Under the pieces are notes generated by a model. That model did no database searches, had not been told where the DNA came from, and saw only the letters and a program-made list of their open reading frames with translations. From NCBI RefSeq assembly GCF_900108955.1, contig NZ_FNYA01000009.1, forward strand, positions 1-64,000: DNA of 64,000 nt, in the 5' to 3' direction. Below are positions 32,464-41,711 of the stretch, one piece after another. The position numbers and the translations under genes were made by a program. The DNA comes from Flavobacterium terrigena (GTDB lineage: Bacteria; Bacteroidota; Bacteroidia; Flavobacteriales; Flavobacteriaceae). Numbering within the stretch: position 1 is the first letter of the stretch; each line of letters opens with the position of its first letter.

Positions 32464-33405
32464 CTATAAAGTCTCCGCTATTTTATAGCGTTCTTCGTTG
32501 CTTTTAGTGCGTAAAATAATTTCGCCTAAAAATCCAGCTAAGAATAATTGTGTTCCAATTATCATAGTAGTTAAAGCGATATAAAATTCTGGTCTATTTG
32601 CTATTAAACGCGCTGTTTTGTGAAAAAATAATTTGTCAATTCCCATATATAAGGCTAAAGCAAATCCAATGAAAAACATTAAACTTCCTAGTAATCCGAA
32701 GAAGTGCATTGGACGTTTTCCGAATTTTGAGATGAACCAAATCGTAATTAAATCTAAAAATCCGTTTACAAATCTGTCGATACCAAATTTTGAAGTTCCG
32801 TATTTTCTAGCTTGGTGAATAACAATTTTTTCTCCAATTTTTGCAAAACCTGCATTTTTCGCTAAAACAGGAATATAACGGTGCATTTCGCCTGAAACTT
32901 CGATGTTTTTAATTACTACATTTTTGTAGGCTTTTAGTCCGCAATTGAAATCGTTTAGTTTTACACCAGAAATTCTTCTTGCAGCCCAATTGAATAATTT
33001 TGATGGAATATTTTTGAAAACTACTGAATCGTAGCGTTTTTTCTTCCAACCCGAAATTAAATCGAAACCTTTATTTTGAACTAAATCGTACAATTCTGGA
33101 ATCTCATCTGGACTATCTTGTAAGTCGGCATCCATAGTAATTACTACATCTCCCAATGCTTTTGCAAAACCAGCGTGCAAAGCTTGACTTTTACCATAAT
33201 TACGTAAAAACTTAATTCCTTTTATGTTGGAATTGTCTTTTTGTAAGTCTAAAATAGTTTGCCAAGACGCATCAGTACTACCATCATCTATAAACAATAC
33301 TTCATAAGAAAAGTTATGACTAGTCATAACTTTCTCAATCCATTTAGATAATTCTGGTAACGATTCTTGTTCGTTTAATAAGGGAATTACTAGTGATATA
33401 TTCAT
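32464..33405 (-). CDS. Family 2 glycosyltransferase with C-terminal membrane helices
   Basis: A 313-residue GT-A fold enzyme of the polyprenyl-phosphate sugar type (ArnC/DPM1-like). It opens NISLVIPLLNEQESLPEL, has FIDDGSTDASW and the metal motif DADLQDSPDEIPEL. Two helices near the C-terminus (MHFFGLLGSLMFFIGFALALYMG and IALTTMIIGTQLFLAGFLGEIIL) anchor it to the inner membrane. It probably makes an undecaprenyl-phosphate sugar donor. The start abuts the stop of the DUF4199 gene. Confidence 0.9.
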   Translation of the reverse strand: MNISLVIPLLNEQESLPELSKWIEKVMTSHNFSYEVLFIDDGSTDASWQTILDLQKDNSNIKGIKFLRNYGKSQALHAGFAKALGDVVITMDADLQDSPDEIPELYDLVQNKGFDLISGWKKKRYDSVVFKNIPSKLFNWAARRISGVKLNDFNCGLKAYKNVVIKNIEVSGEMHRYIPVLAKNAGFAKIGEKIVIHQARKYGTSKFGIDRFVNGFLDLITIWFISKFGKRPMHFFGLLGSLMFFIGFALALYMGIDKLFFHKTARLIANRPEFYIALTTMIIGTQLFLAGFLGEIILRTKSNEERYKIAETL

Positions 33406-33939
33406 TTATTCGTTATATGTTGTTTTGGTTTTCATTACTGCGGCAACAATTAATCCAACTATTGAAGAAAATATAATTGAAAAAGCACTACCTTTTATAA
33501 TATTTGCTAATGAATATTGATCGCCATTTTCTTTCATTGCAGTAATCGCTTCTTTCATAGCTTCTTTTGGAGTGTCAAATTTTTCCATAAATTCAACAGT
33601 TTTAGTAATTGCCAATTCTAAAATTTGCTCTTTTGCAGCAGGATCAATAAAATTAAATAAAATGTAATTAAAAATGTTTGCAATTACAATCCCAATTGTG
33701 CAGTATATAAAGAAAGCTGTAAAAGCTTCTTTAAAATTAATTATACCACCCATTTCTTTTTTAGTAGTTGAAACAACATAAATTCCAAGAGAGATGTAAA
33801 AAACTACCATTCCAATTCCAATATATGAATTGGCAAATAAATTGATATCAATGGCATACATTAATACAGTTACAACAATTGAAATAACTGCTGAAATAAG
33901 TCCAAATTTAATCCCGTTTTTCTTAATAGCTTCGTTCAT
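33406..33939 (-). CDS. DUF4199 family membrane protein
   Basis: A 177-residue protein with four predicted helices. The opening KNGIKFGLISAVISIVVTVLMY and the second FIYCTIGIVIANIFNYILFNFIDP are typical of DUF4199, a Bacteroidota family of unknown function often found before GT2 genes like the one here. The C-terminal half includes a charged amphipathic segment (EKFDTPKEAMKEAITAMKEN) and a last helix. Its 5' flank (about 33945-33977) holds a tandem TTTAGTTAGTT repeat. Confidence 0.8.
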   Translation of the reverse strand: MNEAIKKNGIKFGLISAVISIVVTVLMYAIDINLFANSYIGIGMVVFYISLGIYVVSTTKKEMGGIINFKEAFTAFFIYCTIGIVIANIFNYILFNFIDPAAKEQILELAITKTVEFMEKFDTPKEAMKEAITAMKENGDQYSLANIIKGSAFSIIFSSIVGLIVAAVMKTKTTYNE

Positions 33940-34001
33940 TTTTTTAGTTTTTAGTTAGTTTAGTTTTTAGTTAGTTATTAGTAGTGTATTCTGTAAAATT
34001 G

Positions 34002-34685
34002 TTACACAGACTTTTGTATTACTTCAAAAACTTTACCGTCTTCAAATTTTAAGGTTTTCGATGGATATTTTAATAGCAATGCATAATCATGAGTAGCCAT
34101 GATAATTGTTTTTCCATTAGCATTAATTTTTCTCAAAACCTCCATAATTTCAATACTCGTTTGAGGATCTAAATTTCCTGATGGTTCATCTGCTAAAATT
34201 AATTCAGGATCGTTTAATAAAGCTCTTGCAATAGCAACACGTTGTTGTTCACCACCAGAAAGTTGATGTGGCATTTTAGTAGCGAAATTCCCCATTCCAA
34301 CTCTGTCTAAAACTTCTTGAATTTGATTGTTCATTTCAACCTGATCCACCCAACCTGTAGCTTTTAAAACAAATAGTAGATTTTCTTTAATATTTCTGTC
34401 AGATAATAATTTAAAATCTTGAAAAACAATTCCAATTTTTCTTCTTAAGTAAGGAATGTCTTTTTCTTTAAGTGTGTTTAAATCATAATCAACAATAGTT
34501 CCTTCGCCTTCTTTTAAAGGTAAATCGGCGTAAAGTACTTTCATAATACTACTTTTTCCAGAACCTGTTTTTCCAATAAAGTATAAAAATTCTCCTTTTT
34601 GAACTTCTAAATTAATATCAGATAATATTAAATTGTTTTCTTGATATATAGAAACGTTTTTTAATGATAAAATCGTTTGACTCAT
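34002..34685 (-). CDS. ftsE: FtsE-like ABC transporter ATPase
   Basis: A 227-residue ATPase of the FtsE/LolD type. Walker A is GKTGSGKSS, the signature is [18 protein letters not shown], and Walker B is [12 protein letters not shown]; the H-loop is IIMATHDY. FtsE with FtsX controls peptidoglycan hydrolases at the division site. No FtsX permease gene is adjacent, so the assignment rests on similarity alone, and LolD or MacB-type ATPases cannot be fully excluded. ATG 34685 is the start; the 24-codon in-frame extension contains no family sequence. Confidence 0.8.
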   Translation of the reverse strand: MSQTILSLKNVSIYQENNLILSDINLEVQKGEFLYFIGKTGSGKSSIMKVLYADLPLKEGEGTIVDYDLNTLKEKDIPYLRRKIGIVFQDFKLLSDRNIKENLLFVLKATGWVDQVEMNNQIQEVLDRVGMGNFATKMPHQLSGGEQQRVAIARALLNDPELILADEPSGNLDPQTSIEIMEVLRKINANGKTIIMATHDYALLLKYPSKTLKFEDGKVFEVIQKSV

Positions 34686-34804
34686 AATTACATAATTAAT
34701 GTGTAAAAATATAAACATTTCACGGCTAAACAAAATTATTGAACTAAATAATTTCAATTACAATATTTAAGATAATTTTTACGTTTATAGTCATATCGAT
34801 TTGA

Positions 34805-34892
34805 TATATTTGAAATCGAAAGAACAAAAAATTTGCTTTTGCAAGCACCAATAAAAATAAATTGATTCATATGTTACCAATAAAAATAAATT
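34805..34892 (+). promoter_or_regulatory. Promoter region of the TPR gene with two 17-bp direct repeats
   Basis: TATATTTG at 34805-34812 is a good -7 box. Downstream, ACCAATAAAAATAAATT occurs twice, at 34847-34863 and 34876-34892, spaced 29 bases start to start. The second copy lies 30 bases before the ATG. Both repeats are in the transcribed leader, so a role in mRNA stability or translation is as plausible as protein binding. Confidence 0.55.
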
Positions 34893-34922
34893 TTGACATA
34901 TAATTTTAAAAAGAATCCAACT

Positions 34923-37900
34923 ATGAATATTTTAACAAAGATATCCTTATTATTACTTTTTGTTTCACAAAGTACTATTGCTCAGCAATCTGCAGTATGT
35001 TTAAGTCAAAATCAAGATTTCGATAAGGCGGTTCAACTATACAAAGAACAACAATTTCAAGCTTCACAAATTTTATTTGATAAGGTAAAAAGCACTTCTA
35101 CTTCCGAAGAAATTATATCAGATTGTGATTATTATATTGCGAATTGTGCGATTAAAACCAATCAACAAGGCGCGGATGCTTTGATGGAATCGTTTATAGA
35201 AAATCACCCTACAAGTACAAAAAGAAATTCGGCTTATCTTGAAGTGGCTCAGTATTATTTTACTGAAGGAAATTATACACAATCGTTAAAATGGTATGAA
35301 AATATTCATGAACCAGATTTATCAGCTTCTGATTTTGAAAAAGCAAATTTTCAACGCGGATATGCCAATTTCGCTACGAAAAACAATAAAGATGCTTCGA
35401 AATATTTGAATAAAGTTGTGAATTCTAAAGAATACGGAAATCAAGCAAAATATTACTTAGGTTATTTGGCTTATGAAGGTGATAATTACAAGGAAGCGAA
35501 TGAACTTTTCGGACAAGTCTCTGACCAAGATAAGTACAAAGAAAAAATGGGTTACTTCCAGGCGGATATGAATTTCAAATTAGGGAATTTTCAAAAAGCC
35601 ATTGATTTAGGTGAACCACAATTGAAAAAATCTTCGGCTTTAGAAAAAAGTGAATTGTCGAAAATTATTGGAGAAAGTTATTTCAATTTAAAAAAATATG
35701 ATAAAGCTTTACCATATTTACAAGCCTATAGAGGTAAAAACGGAAAATGGACAAATACTGATTATTACCAATTAGGTTATGCTTTTTACCAACAAAAAGA
35801 TTACGAAAAAGCGATTACCCAATTCAATAAAATAATTGAAGGAAACGATTTTGTGGCGCAAAACGCCTATTATCATTTAGCAGAAAGTTATTTGAATACA
35901 GATAGAAAACAACAAGCATTAAACGCTTTCAAAACGGCTTCTGAAATGACTTTTGATCCTAAAATTCAAGAAGATGCAGCTTTGAATTACACGAAATTGA
36001 GTTACGAAATTGGAAATCCATATGTTTCTACTCCGGAAATTCTAAAATCGTTTATGGATAAATATCCTGCGAATCCGAACAATCAAGAATTGAAAGGTTT
36101 GTTGATTAATTCGTACATCACATCAAAAAACTACACAGAAGCTTTGGTTTTATTGGAAAAAAATAAAACACCTGAGAACAAAGCGGCTTATCAAAAAGTG
36201 ACATTTTATAGAGGTTTAGAAATCTATACAGATGGGAAATATCAAGAAGCTTATGCTTTATTCAAAAAATCGTTAACGGAAAATAAAGATGCTAAAATTA
36301 CGGCTCGTGCCACTTTTTGGAAAGGGGAATGTGAATACAGTTTAGATCAATTTTCTGAAGCAGTTTTAACTTACAAACAGTTTTTAAATAGTGCTTCGGC
36401 AAGTGAAACTCCGGAAAACAAAACAGTAAATTACAACTTGGCTTATGCATATTTTAAAATTAAAGAATACGTAAATGCTATTCCGTATTTCAATACATAC
36501 ATTACAAATTCAAAAGATGATAAAAACCGATTAACAGACGCGTATTTACGTTTAGGAGATTGTAATTACATTTCGTCTAAATACTGGCCAGCAATGGATG
36601 CGTATAACAAAGCTATCGAATTAAAATGTGTAGATGCAGATTATGCAGCATTTCAAAAAGGAATGAGCTACGGATTTGTAAATAAAAACGATAAGAAAAT
36701 TGAAGATTTAAACAAGTTTGTATCTACGTATAAAACATCTCAATATTTAGATGATGCCATCTATGAATTAGCCAATACATACACGGTTGAAGAACAAAAT
36801 GAAAAAGCGATTTCAACATTTGATATCTTAATTAATAACCATAAAAACAGTGCTTATGTTTCTAAATCAATCTTAAAACAAGGTCTGATTTATTACAACA
36901 CAGATAAAGATGATGCTGCTATTACGAAGTTCAAAAAAGTAGTATCTGAATTTCCAAATTCTCCAGAATCTTTAGAAGCAGTTGCCACAGCAAAAAGTAT
37001 TTATATGGCTAACGGAAAAGTTGGAGAATATGCAACTTGGGTAAAAACACTTTCTTTTGTGGAAGTCTCTGATGCTGAATTGGATAACGATATGTACGAA
37101 TCAGCTGAGAAACAATATTTAGCTAATAATCCAAAAAAAGCTATTGAAGGTTTTACGAGTTACTTAGCACAATTTCCAAATGGATTACACGCTTTAAAAG
37201 TGCATTTCTACTTAGCACAATTGTATTTTGCTGATAAATTAGAGAAAAATGCGATTCCACATTACGATTTTGTAATTGGAAAGCCTAGAAACGAGTTCAC
37301 AGAACAAGCTTTAGTACGATTATCTGAAATTCATTTGAAAGAAAAAAATTGTGATTTAGCGATTCCGGCTTTAAAACGATTAGAAACAGATGCTGAATAT
37401 CCTCAAAATACCACTTTCGCACAATCGAATTTAATGAAGTGTTATTACGAAAAACAAGATTTTGCAAATTCTGAAATCTATTCGGATAAAGTATTGAAAA
37501 ACCCGAAAATTGAAGATAAAATCAAAAGTGATGCTCAAATTATCATTGCTCGTTCAGCGATAAAAACTAATAACGATGCTAAAGCGAAAGAAGCTTACGC
37601 AAAATTACAGAAAATTGCTAAAGGTGAATTAGCAGCCGAAGCCTTGTATTACGATGCGTATTTCAAAAACAAAGAAGGAAAATTTGATGCTTCGAACAAA
37701 GCCGTTGAAAAATATTCTAGCACATATTCTGGATATAAATATTTCGGAGCGAAAAGTTTAGTCTTAATGGCGAAAAACTATTACGGACTAAAAGATAGTT
37801 TCCAGGCAACTGAAATTTTACAAAGTATCATTGATAATTTTACAGAATTTCCAGATGTTGTGGCAGAATCTCAAACCGAATTAGATAAGATTAAAGCCGA

Positions 37901-37934
37901 AGAAGCAAAAACGAATTCGTCAGTTACGAAGTAA
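34923..37934 (+). CDS. Large exported tetratricopeptide-repeat protein
   Basis: A 1003-residue protein: a signal peptide (ILTKISLLLLFVSQSTIAQQ) and then continuous helical repeats. About two dozen TPR-like units are visible, for example YYLGYLAYEGDNYKEANELFGQV, YYQLGYAFYQQKDYEKAITQFNKI, and YYHLAESYLNTDRKQQALNAF. It is therefore a periplasmic or outer-membrane-associated scaffold. ATG 34923 is preferred to TTG 34893, which lies before the signal peptide. It is followed 100 bases later by an outer-membrane barrel gene. This pair is recurrent in Flavobacteria to my knowledge, but the process it serves is unknown to me. Confidence 0.85.
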   Translation: MNILTKISLLLLFVSQSTIAQQSAVCLSQNQDFDKAVQLYKEQQFQASQILFDKVKSTSTSEEIISDCDYYIANCAIKTNQQGADALMESFIENHPTSTKRNSAYLEVAQYYFTEGNYTQSLKWYENIHEPDLSASDFEKANFQRGYANFATKNNKDASKYLNKVVNSKEYGNQAKYYLGYLAYEGDNYKEANELFGQVSDQDKYKEKMGYFQADMNFKLGNFQKAIDLGEPQLKKSSALEKSELSKIIGESYFNLKKYDKALPYLQAYRGKNGKWTNTDYYQLGYAFYQQKDYEKAITQFNKIIEGNDFVAQNAYYHLAESYLNTDRKQQALNAFKTASEMTFDPKIQEDAALNYTKLSYEIGNPYVSTPEILKSFMDKYPANPNNQELKGLLINSYITSKNYTEALVLLEKNKTPENKAAYQKVTFYRGLEIYTDGKYQEAYALFKKSLTENKDAKITARATFWKGECEYSLDQFSEAVLTYKQFLNSASASETPENKTVNYNLAYAYFKIKEYVNAIPYFNTYITNSKDDKNRLTDAYLRLGDCNYISSKYWPAMDAYNKAIELKCVDADYAAFQKGMSYGFVNKNDKKIEDLNKFVSTYKTSQYLDDAIYELANTYTVEEQNEKAISTFDILINNHKNSAYVSKSILKQGLIYYNTDKDDAAITKFKKVVSEFPNSPESLEAVATAKSIYMANGKVGEYATWVKTLSFVEVSDAELDNDMYESAEKQYLANNPKKAIEGFTSYLAQFPNGLHALKVHFYLAQLYFADKLEKNAIPHYDFVIGKPRNEFTEQALVRLSEIHLKEKNCDLAIPALKRLETDAEYPQNTTFAQSNLMKCYYEKQDFANSEIYSDKVLKNPKIEDKIKSDAQIIIARSAIKTNNDAKAKEAYAKLQKIAKGELAAEALYYDAYFKNKEGKFDASNKAVEKYSSTYSGYKYFGAKSLVLMAKNYYGLKDSFQATEILQSIIDNFTEFPDVVAESQTELDKIKAEEAKTNSSVTK

Positions 37935-37983
37935 GTTAAATTACGATTTACGAATTTTGATTTATGTAGCATAAAATAAAAAA

Positions 37984-38024
37984 CATTGCGAACCTTGCGA
38001 AAACCTTAGCGTCTTTGCGGTTAA
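37984..38024. repeat. TTGCGAA-type intergenic repeat
   Basis: The region reads TTGCGAACCTTGCGAAAACC, then TTAGCGTCTTTGCGGTTAAA. It is the same repeat type as at 28000-28023 (CTTTGCGGAGACTTTGCGGTAAA) and the diverged 41519-41550 (CTTCGTGACTTTGTGTCTTCG). It ends 11 bases before the barrel gene ATG. Confidence 0.6.
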
Positions 38025-38035
38025 AAAAATAAAAT

Positions 38036-39778
38036 ATGAAAAAGATAATTTTTAGTATCATCGCCATTTCAGCTATTCAAGTTGGTTTTTCTCAAAAGAA
38101 AGACGAAAACATTGGTAGTGAAGTTGTAAATATTGTAAAACCTTATACACCAACCATTTCTGATGCTTTTAAAGTAAAGGAAACTCCAGCAGTAGAAGAA
38201 GAAGTTGTGGAACCAAAAATTCCAATTAAATATCAGATATTTTCTTTTCCGGTAGCGTCAACTTTTGTTCCTTCAAAAGGAAAAGCGGCTGATGTGGATA
38301 AAGAAGAATTGGAAAAAGGATTTTCTAATTATGCTTCATTAGGTGCTGGAAATTATGGAACTGTTAATGCCGAATTATTTATAGCACATCAATTGAGTAG
38401 AACCGATTATGTTGGAGGATTATTACGTCACTTATCTTCGCAAGGTGGTATAAAAGGTTTAGTTTTAGATGATCAATATTACACAACTGGTTTAGATTTT
38501 ACTTACGGAAGTAGAACTAAAGAAATGAGTTGGAATGTCGATTTAGGTGCGAAAAACCAAGTTGTCAATTGGTACGGATTGCCAGAAAGTATCATTTTTG
38601 ATGACGCAACTATTAGTTCTATCCAATCTACTCAAAGTTATAATACGATTTCGCTTGGCGGAAGAATGGAATTTAACGACGGATTGTTTAATGATGCTTC
38701 TATGCAATTCAAACGTTTTTCTGATAAATTTGGTGCGGGCGAAAATAGATTTTTTGTAAAACCAGCTTTCGATTTTGAAGTTATGGATAGTAAAGTTAGA
38801 GCTTCTTTCGTGGTTGATTATGTTGCTGGAAATTTCAAAAAAGATTATTATAATGTGGAAGAAATGAAATACAGCAATGTAATTTTCGGAACAAAACCTA
38901 GCTTTTTATACCAACAAGATGATTTTTCTGTGCATTTAGGAGCTGGATTGTTTTATACTTCTAATAAATTCAATGGTGCTTCTGATGGAAAATTTTTCGT
39001 ATATCCAAATGTAAAAGCTTCATACCGTTTGGTGGGCGATTTAATGATTGCTTACGCTGGTGCAGAAGGAAATTTACAACAAAATTCATATGCTGATTTT
39101 GTAGATGGAAATCCGTTTGTTTCACCAACATTATATGTTGCTCCAACTGATAATTCGTATGATATTTATGTAGGAATGAAAGGGAAATTAGCCAATGCGG
39201 TTTCTTTCAACGTTCGTGGTGGAATGAATAATGAAAAAAATAAGCCGTTTTTTGTTTCAAATGTTTATGATCCAAGTATTACGGAAAAAGAAGGTTACCA
39301 TTACGGAAATTCATTTAACGTAGTTTATGATAACTTGAACACATTTAGTATTTTCGGAGAAATTAAAGCCGATTTTTCTAAGAGTGCATCATTAGCTTTA
39401 AGCGGAACATATAATACTTATAAAGTATCTAGTTTGCAGGAAGCATATAATTTACCACAATTAAAAGTGGAGTCTACATTAAACATCGATTTCACAGAAA
39501 AATTGTATGGAGGAATGAAATTATTTTTCGTGGGAGAAAGAATGGATTTAGTTACAGTTCAAGATAAAACAATGGTAATTCCAACTTTTAATCAAGAGAA
39601 AGTAACCTTAGACAGTTATTTCGATTTAAATGCTCACATTGGCTACAAATACAATAAAAGACTGACATTTTTCTTAAAGGGAAACAATTTAGCAAACCAA
39701 CAATATCAACGTTGGGCTAATTTCCCAGTACAAGGTATTCAGTTTTTAGGTGGTGCGAGCTATAAGTTTGATTTCTAG
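38036..39778 (+). CDS. Outer-membrane beta-barrel protein resembling a TonB receptor without plug
   Basis: A 580-residue exported protein (signal to QVGFSQ). An N-terminal acidic/proline region (AVEEEVVEPKIPIKYQ) is followed by alternating barrel strands and a last segment that reads like the end of TonB-dependent receptors: GYKYNKRLTFFLKGNNLANQQYQRW, then FLGGASYKFDF. No plug domain or TonB box is recognised. It lies 101 bases after the TPR gene and is probably in the same unit. It may be a secretin-like or assembly-linked barrel, but this is speculative. Confidence 0.75.
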   Translation: MKKIIFSIIAISAIQVGFSQKKDENIGSEVVNIVKPYTPTISDAFKVKETPAVEEEVVEPKIPIKYQIFSFPVASTFVPSKGKAADVDKEELEKGFSNYASLGAGNYGTVNAELFIAHQLSRTDYVGGLLRHLSSQGGIKGLVLDDQYYTTGLDFTYGSRTKEMSWNVDLGAKNQVVNWYGLPESIIFDDATISSIQSTQSYNTISLGGRMEFNDGLFNDASMQFKRFSDKFGAGENRFFVKPAFDFEVMDSKVRASFVVDYVAGNFKKDYYNVEEMKYSNVIFGTKPSFLYQQDDFSVHLGAGLFYTSNKFNGASDGKFFVYPNVKASYRLVGDLMIAYAGAEGNLQQNSYADFVDGNPFVSPTLYVAPTDNSYDIYVGMKGKLANAVSFNVRGGMNNEKNKPFFVSNVYDPSITEKEGYHYGNSFNVVYDNLNTFSIFGEIKADFSKSASLALSGTYNTYKVSSLQEAYNLPQLKVESTLNIDFTEKLYGGMKLFFVGERMDLVTVQDKTMVIPTFNQEKVTLDSYFDLNAHIGYKYNKRLTFFLKGNNLANQQYQRWANFPVQGIQFLGGASYKFDF

Positions 39779-39825
39779 TTTTTAAAACTTCAACATTCAA
39801 AATTCCAAGTTGACTATTCGGAGTT

Positions 39826-39904
39826 TTGTCATTTCGACGTTAGGAGAAATCTCATAATATTAGTTACTTACTTTATGTGATTTCTCCTAACGTCGAAATG
39901 ACAA
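39826..39904. repeat. 26-bp perfect (31-bp near-perfect) inverted repeat
   Basis: TTGTCATTTCGACGTTAGGAGAAATC at 39826-39851 is the exact reverse complement of 39879-39904. After one mismatch the arms continue for four more pairs (CATA/TATG), leaving a 17-base loop. It is a REP/MITE-like palindrome with the same TGTCAT/ATGACA ends as the element at 27900-27985. There is no coding capacity. Confidence 0.9.
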
Positions 39905-39934
39905 TTTTGCTAAAAATAAACCATAATTAAAATA

Positions 39935-40978
39935 ATGTACAAAATATTTTTATTATTACTGTTTCCAGTATTCGTTTTCGCACAAAATATTAAAGGAAAA
40001 ATTACCAATTCAAACAATGAACCCATTGCTGGTGCATCGATTTATTTAGATGGAACCACCATCGGAACTTCATCTGATTCTGAAGGTTTATTTGAAATTT
40101 CGGCTAAAAATAAATACAATACTTTATTAATTGTACGGTTTTTAGGTTACGAAGATATAATCGTATCGAATCCATACGAAAAAGAGTTTTATACGTTTGT
40201 TTTAGTTCCAAAAACCAATGAGATTGAAACGGTTCTTATTGTAAAAGATGGTTTCACCAGAAAGCAAAAACTGCAATTGTTTAGAGAGCAATTTTTAGGA
40301 ACAACCAAATATGGTAAAGCCTGTAAAATACTAAACGAAGATGCTATTGATTTTAATTATGATTTAGATACTTTTCTTTTCACGGCTACAAGTTCAGAGC
40401 CTATAAAAATTGAAAATCCTCAACTAGGTTATTTAATTGAATTTGATTTACATGATTTTTATGTAAAATTTAGTTTTAAAACGATAAAATCGGCTTATGC
40501 CATACAAAGTATGTTTTTAGGAACGGTTAGATATACTGATGTAAGTACTGATGAAAAAATCATTAAAAATAGAAACGATGTGTATTTCGGATCTTCGATG
40601 CATTTTTTTAAAAATATTATTGATAATTCATGGTCTTCAAAAAATTTCATTTTATATGAAGGAAAATTTAGTGTTAATGCTAATAATTATTTTAAAGTCG
40701 TAAAGTCTAACGATTTGTATGAAGTTACCGTGTCGCCAACAATTAAACCAGAATTAAATTTAGGAAGTATTAAAAATGATGGTTTTTATGCCGATTTTAA
40801 TCTTTTATTTGATAAAAAACGACAATCCAGAGTGATTTTTAAGACAAAAACCTTCTTTATTGACAATTTTGGAAATAACACAGATAAAGAACAAATTATT
40901 TTTGGTGGCGATATCGGTCAGCAAAAAGTTGGAAATACATTACCTTTGAATTTTGAGCCAGAAATGGCTGTAAAATAA
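39935..40978 (+). CDS. Exported protein with carboxypeptidase-regulatory-like domain
   Basis: A 347-residue exported protein. A signal peptide (to FVFAQ) is followed by a beta-sandwich (NIKGKITNSNNEPIAGASIYLDG and TSSDSEGLFEIS) of the carboxypeptidase-regulatory-like family, residues about 18-100. The remaining 240 residues are beta-rich and unmatched by any family I know. No plug or barrel is present, so this is not a TonB receptor. Such domains usually bind or position surface proteins in Bacteroidota. It follows the palindrome and stands 35 bases before the GreA-like gene. Confidence 0.75.
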   Translation: MYKIFLLLLFPVFVFAQNIKGKITNSNNEPIAGASIYLDGTTIGTSSDSEGLFEISAKNKYNTLLIVRFLGYEDIIVSNPYEKEFYTFVLVPKTNEIETVLIVKDGFTRKQKLQLFREQFLGTTKYGKACKILNEDAIDFNYDLDTFLFTATSSEPIKIENPQLGYLIEFDLHDFYVKFSFKTIKSAYAIQSMFLGTVRYTDVSTDEKIIKNRNDVYFGSSMHFFKNIIDNSWSSKNFILYEGKFSVNANNYFKVVKSNDLYEVTVSPTIKPELNLGSIKNDGFYADFNLLFDKKRQSRVIFKTKTFFIDNFGNNTDKEQIIFGGDIGQQKVGNTLPLNFEPEMAVK

Positions 40979-41013
40979 AATCAGGAAAATCCATTTATCT
41001 TCGAATCTATCCA

Positions 41014-41466
41014 ATGCAAAATTTCAAACAAAAAATACTTTCTCAATATCAAATATTACTTCAAGATAAGATAGATATTTATCAGGATTTAATTAATTCT
41101 TTAACAGAAGACGCACAAAATGATGCCAAATCTTCAGCAGGAGATAAGCACGAAACTACTTTGTCTAAATTACATATCGAACAAGAGAAAATTGCCAATA
41201 AACTAAAAGAAGCTTTAGAACAACAAGCTATTTTGTTGAAATTAGATATTGAGCAAATTTCTAATAATGTTGTATTAGGAAGTTTAGTAAAAACCAACCA
41301 TTTAACCGTTTTCGTAAGTACAGCTTTACCAAAAATTACCATTGACAATCAGACAGTTTTTGCCATTTCTCCACAATCTCCGTTGGGAATACAATTGATG
41401 CATAAAACCATTAATTCCGAGTTTCCTGTCAACACTGTGACTTATAAAATTTTAGAGATATTTTAA
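41014..41466 (+). CDS. Coiled-coil protein with GreA/GreB C-terminal-like domain
   Basis: A 150-residue protein. The first 90 residues are helical (EQEKIANKLKEALEQQA). They are followed by VVLGSLVKTNHLTVFVSTALPKI, then VFAISPQSPLGIQLM, which match the C-terminal domain of GreA/GreB transcript-cleavage factors. The N-terminal half does not show the full GreA coiled-coil tip with its acidic pair. It may bind RNA polymerase like Gre factors without the cleavage role. Automatic annotations sometimes call such proteins 3-oxoacyl-ACP synthase, which is unsupported. Confidence 0.65.
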   Translation: MQNFKQKILSQYQILLQDKIDIYQDLINSLTEDAQNDAKSSAGDKHETTLSKLHIEQEKIANKLKEALEQQAILLKLDIEQISNNVVLGSLVKTNHLTVFVSTALPKITIDNQTVFAISPQSPLGIQLMHKTINSEFPVNTVTYKILEIF

Positions 41467-41518
41467 GATTTTAATTCAAAACAAGTTCAAATAAACAATT
41501 ACGCATTTACTTTTTATT

Positions 41519-41550
41519 CTTCGTGACTTTGTGTCTTCGTGGTAAAATTT
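41519..41550. repeat. Diverged CTTCGTG intergenic repeat
   Basis: CTTCGTGACTTTGTGTCTTCGTGGTAAAA is the third copy of the TTTGCG-type repeat seen at 28000-28023 and 37984-38024. The surrounding 41467-41711 gap holds no gene. Confidence 0.5.
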
Positions 41551-41711
41551 ATAATTGTAAGTAAACCTTCATTATTTTTCCGTTTTAGTTTATTATTTAT
41601 TTAAAAAATAAGTTTTTGGTTTAAAAATTAAATCAAAATAGCATATTTAGTTTTGTTAATAAACTTTATACCTCAATTTTGCTTCAAGAAATAAATATAA
41701 ATATAAAAACT

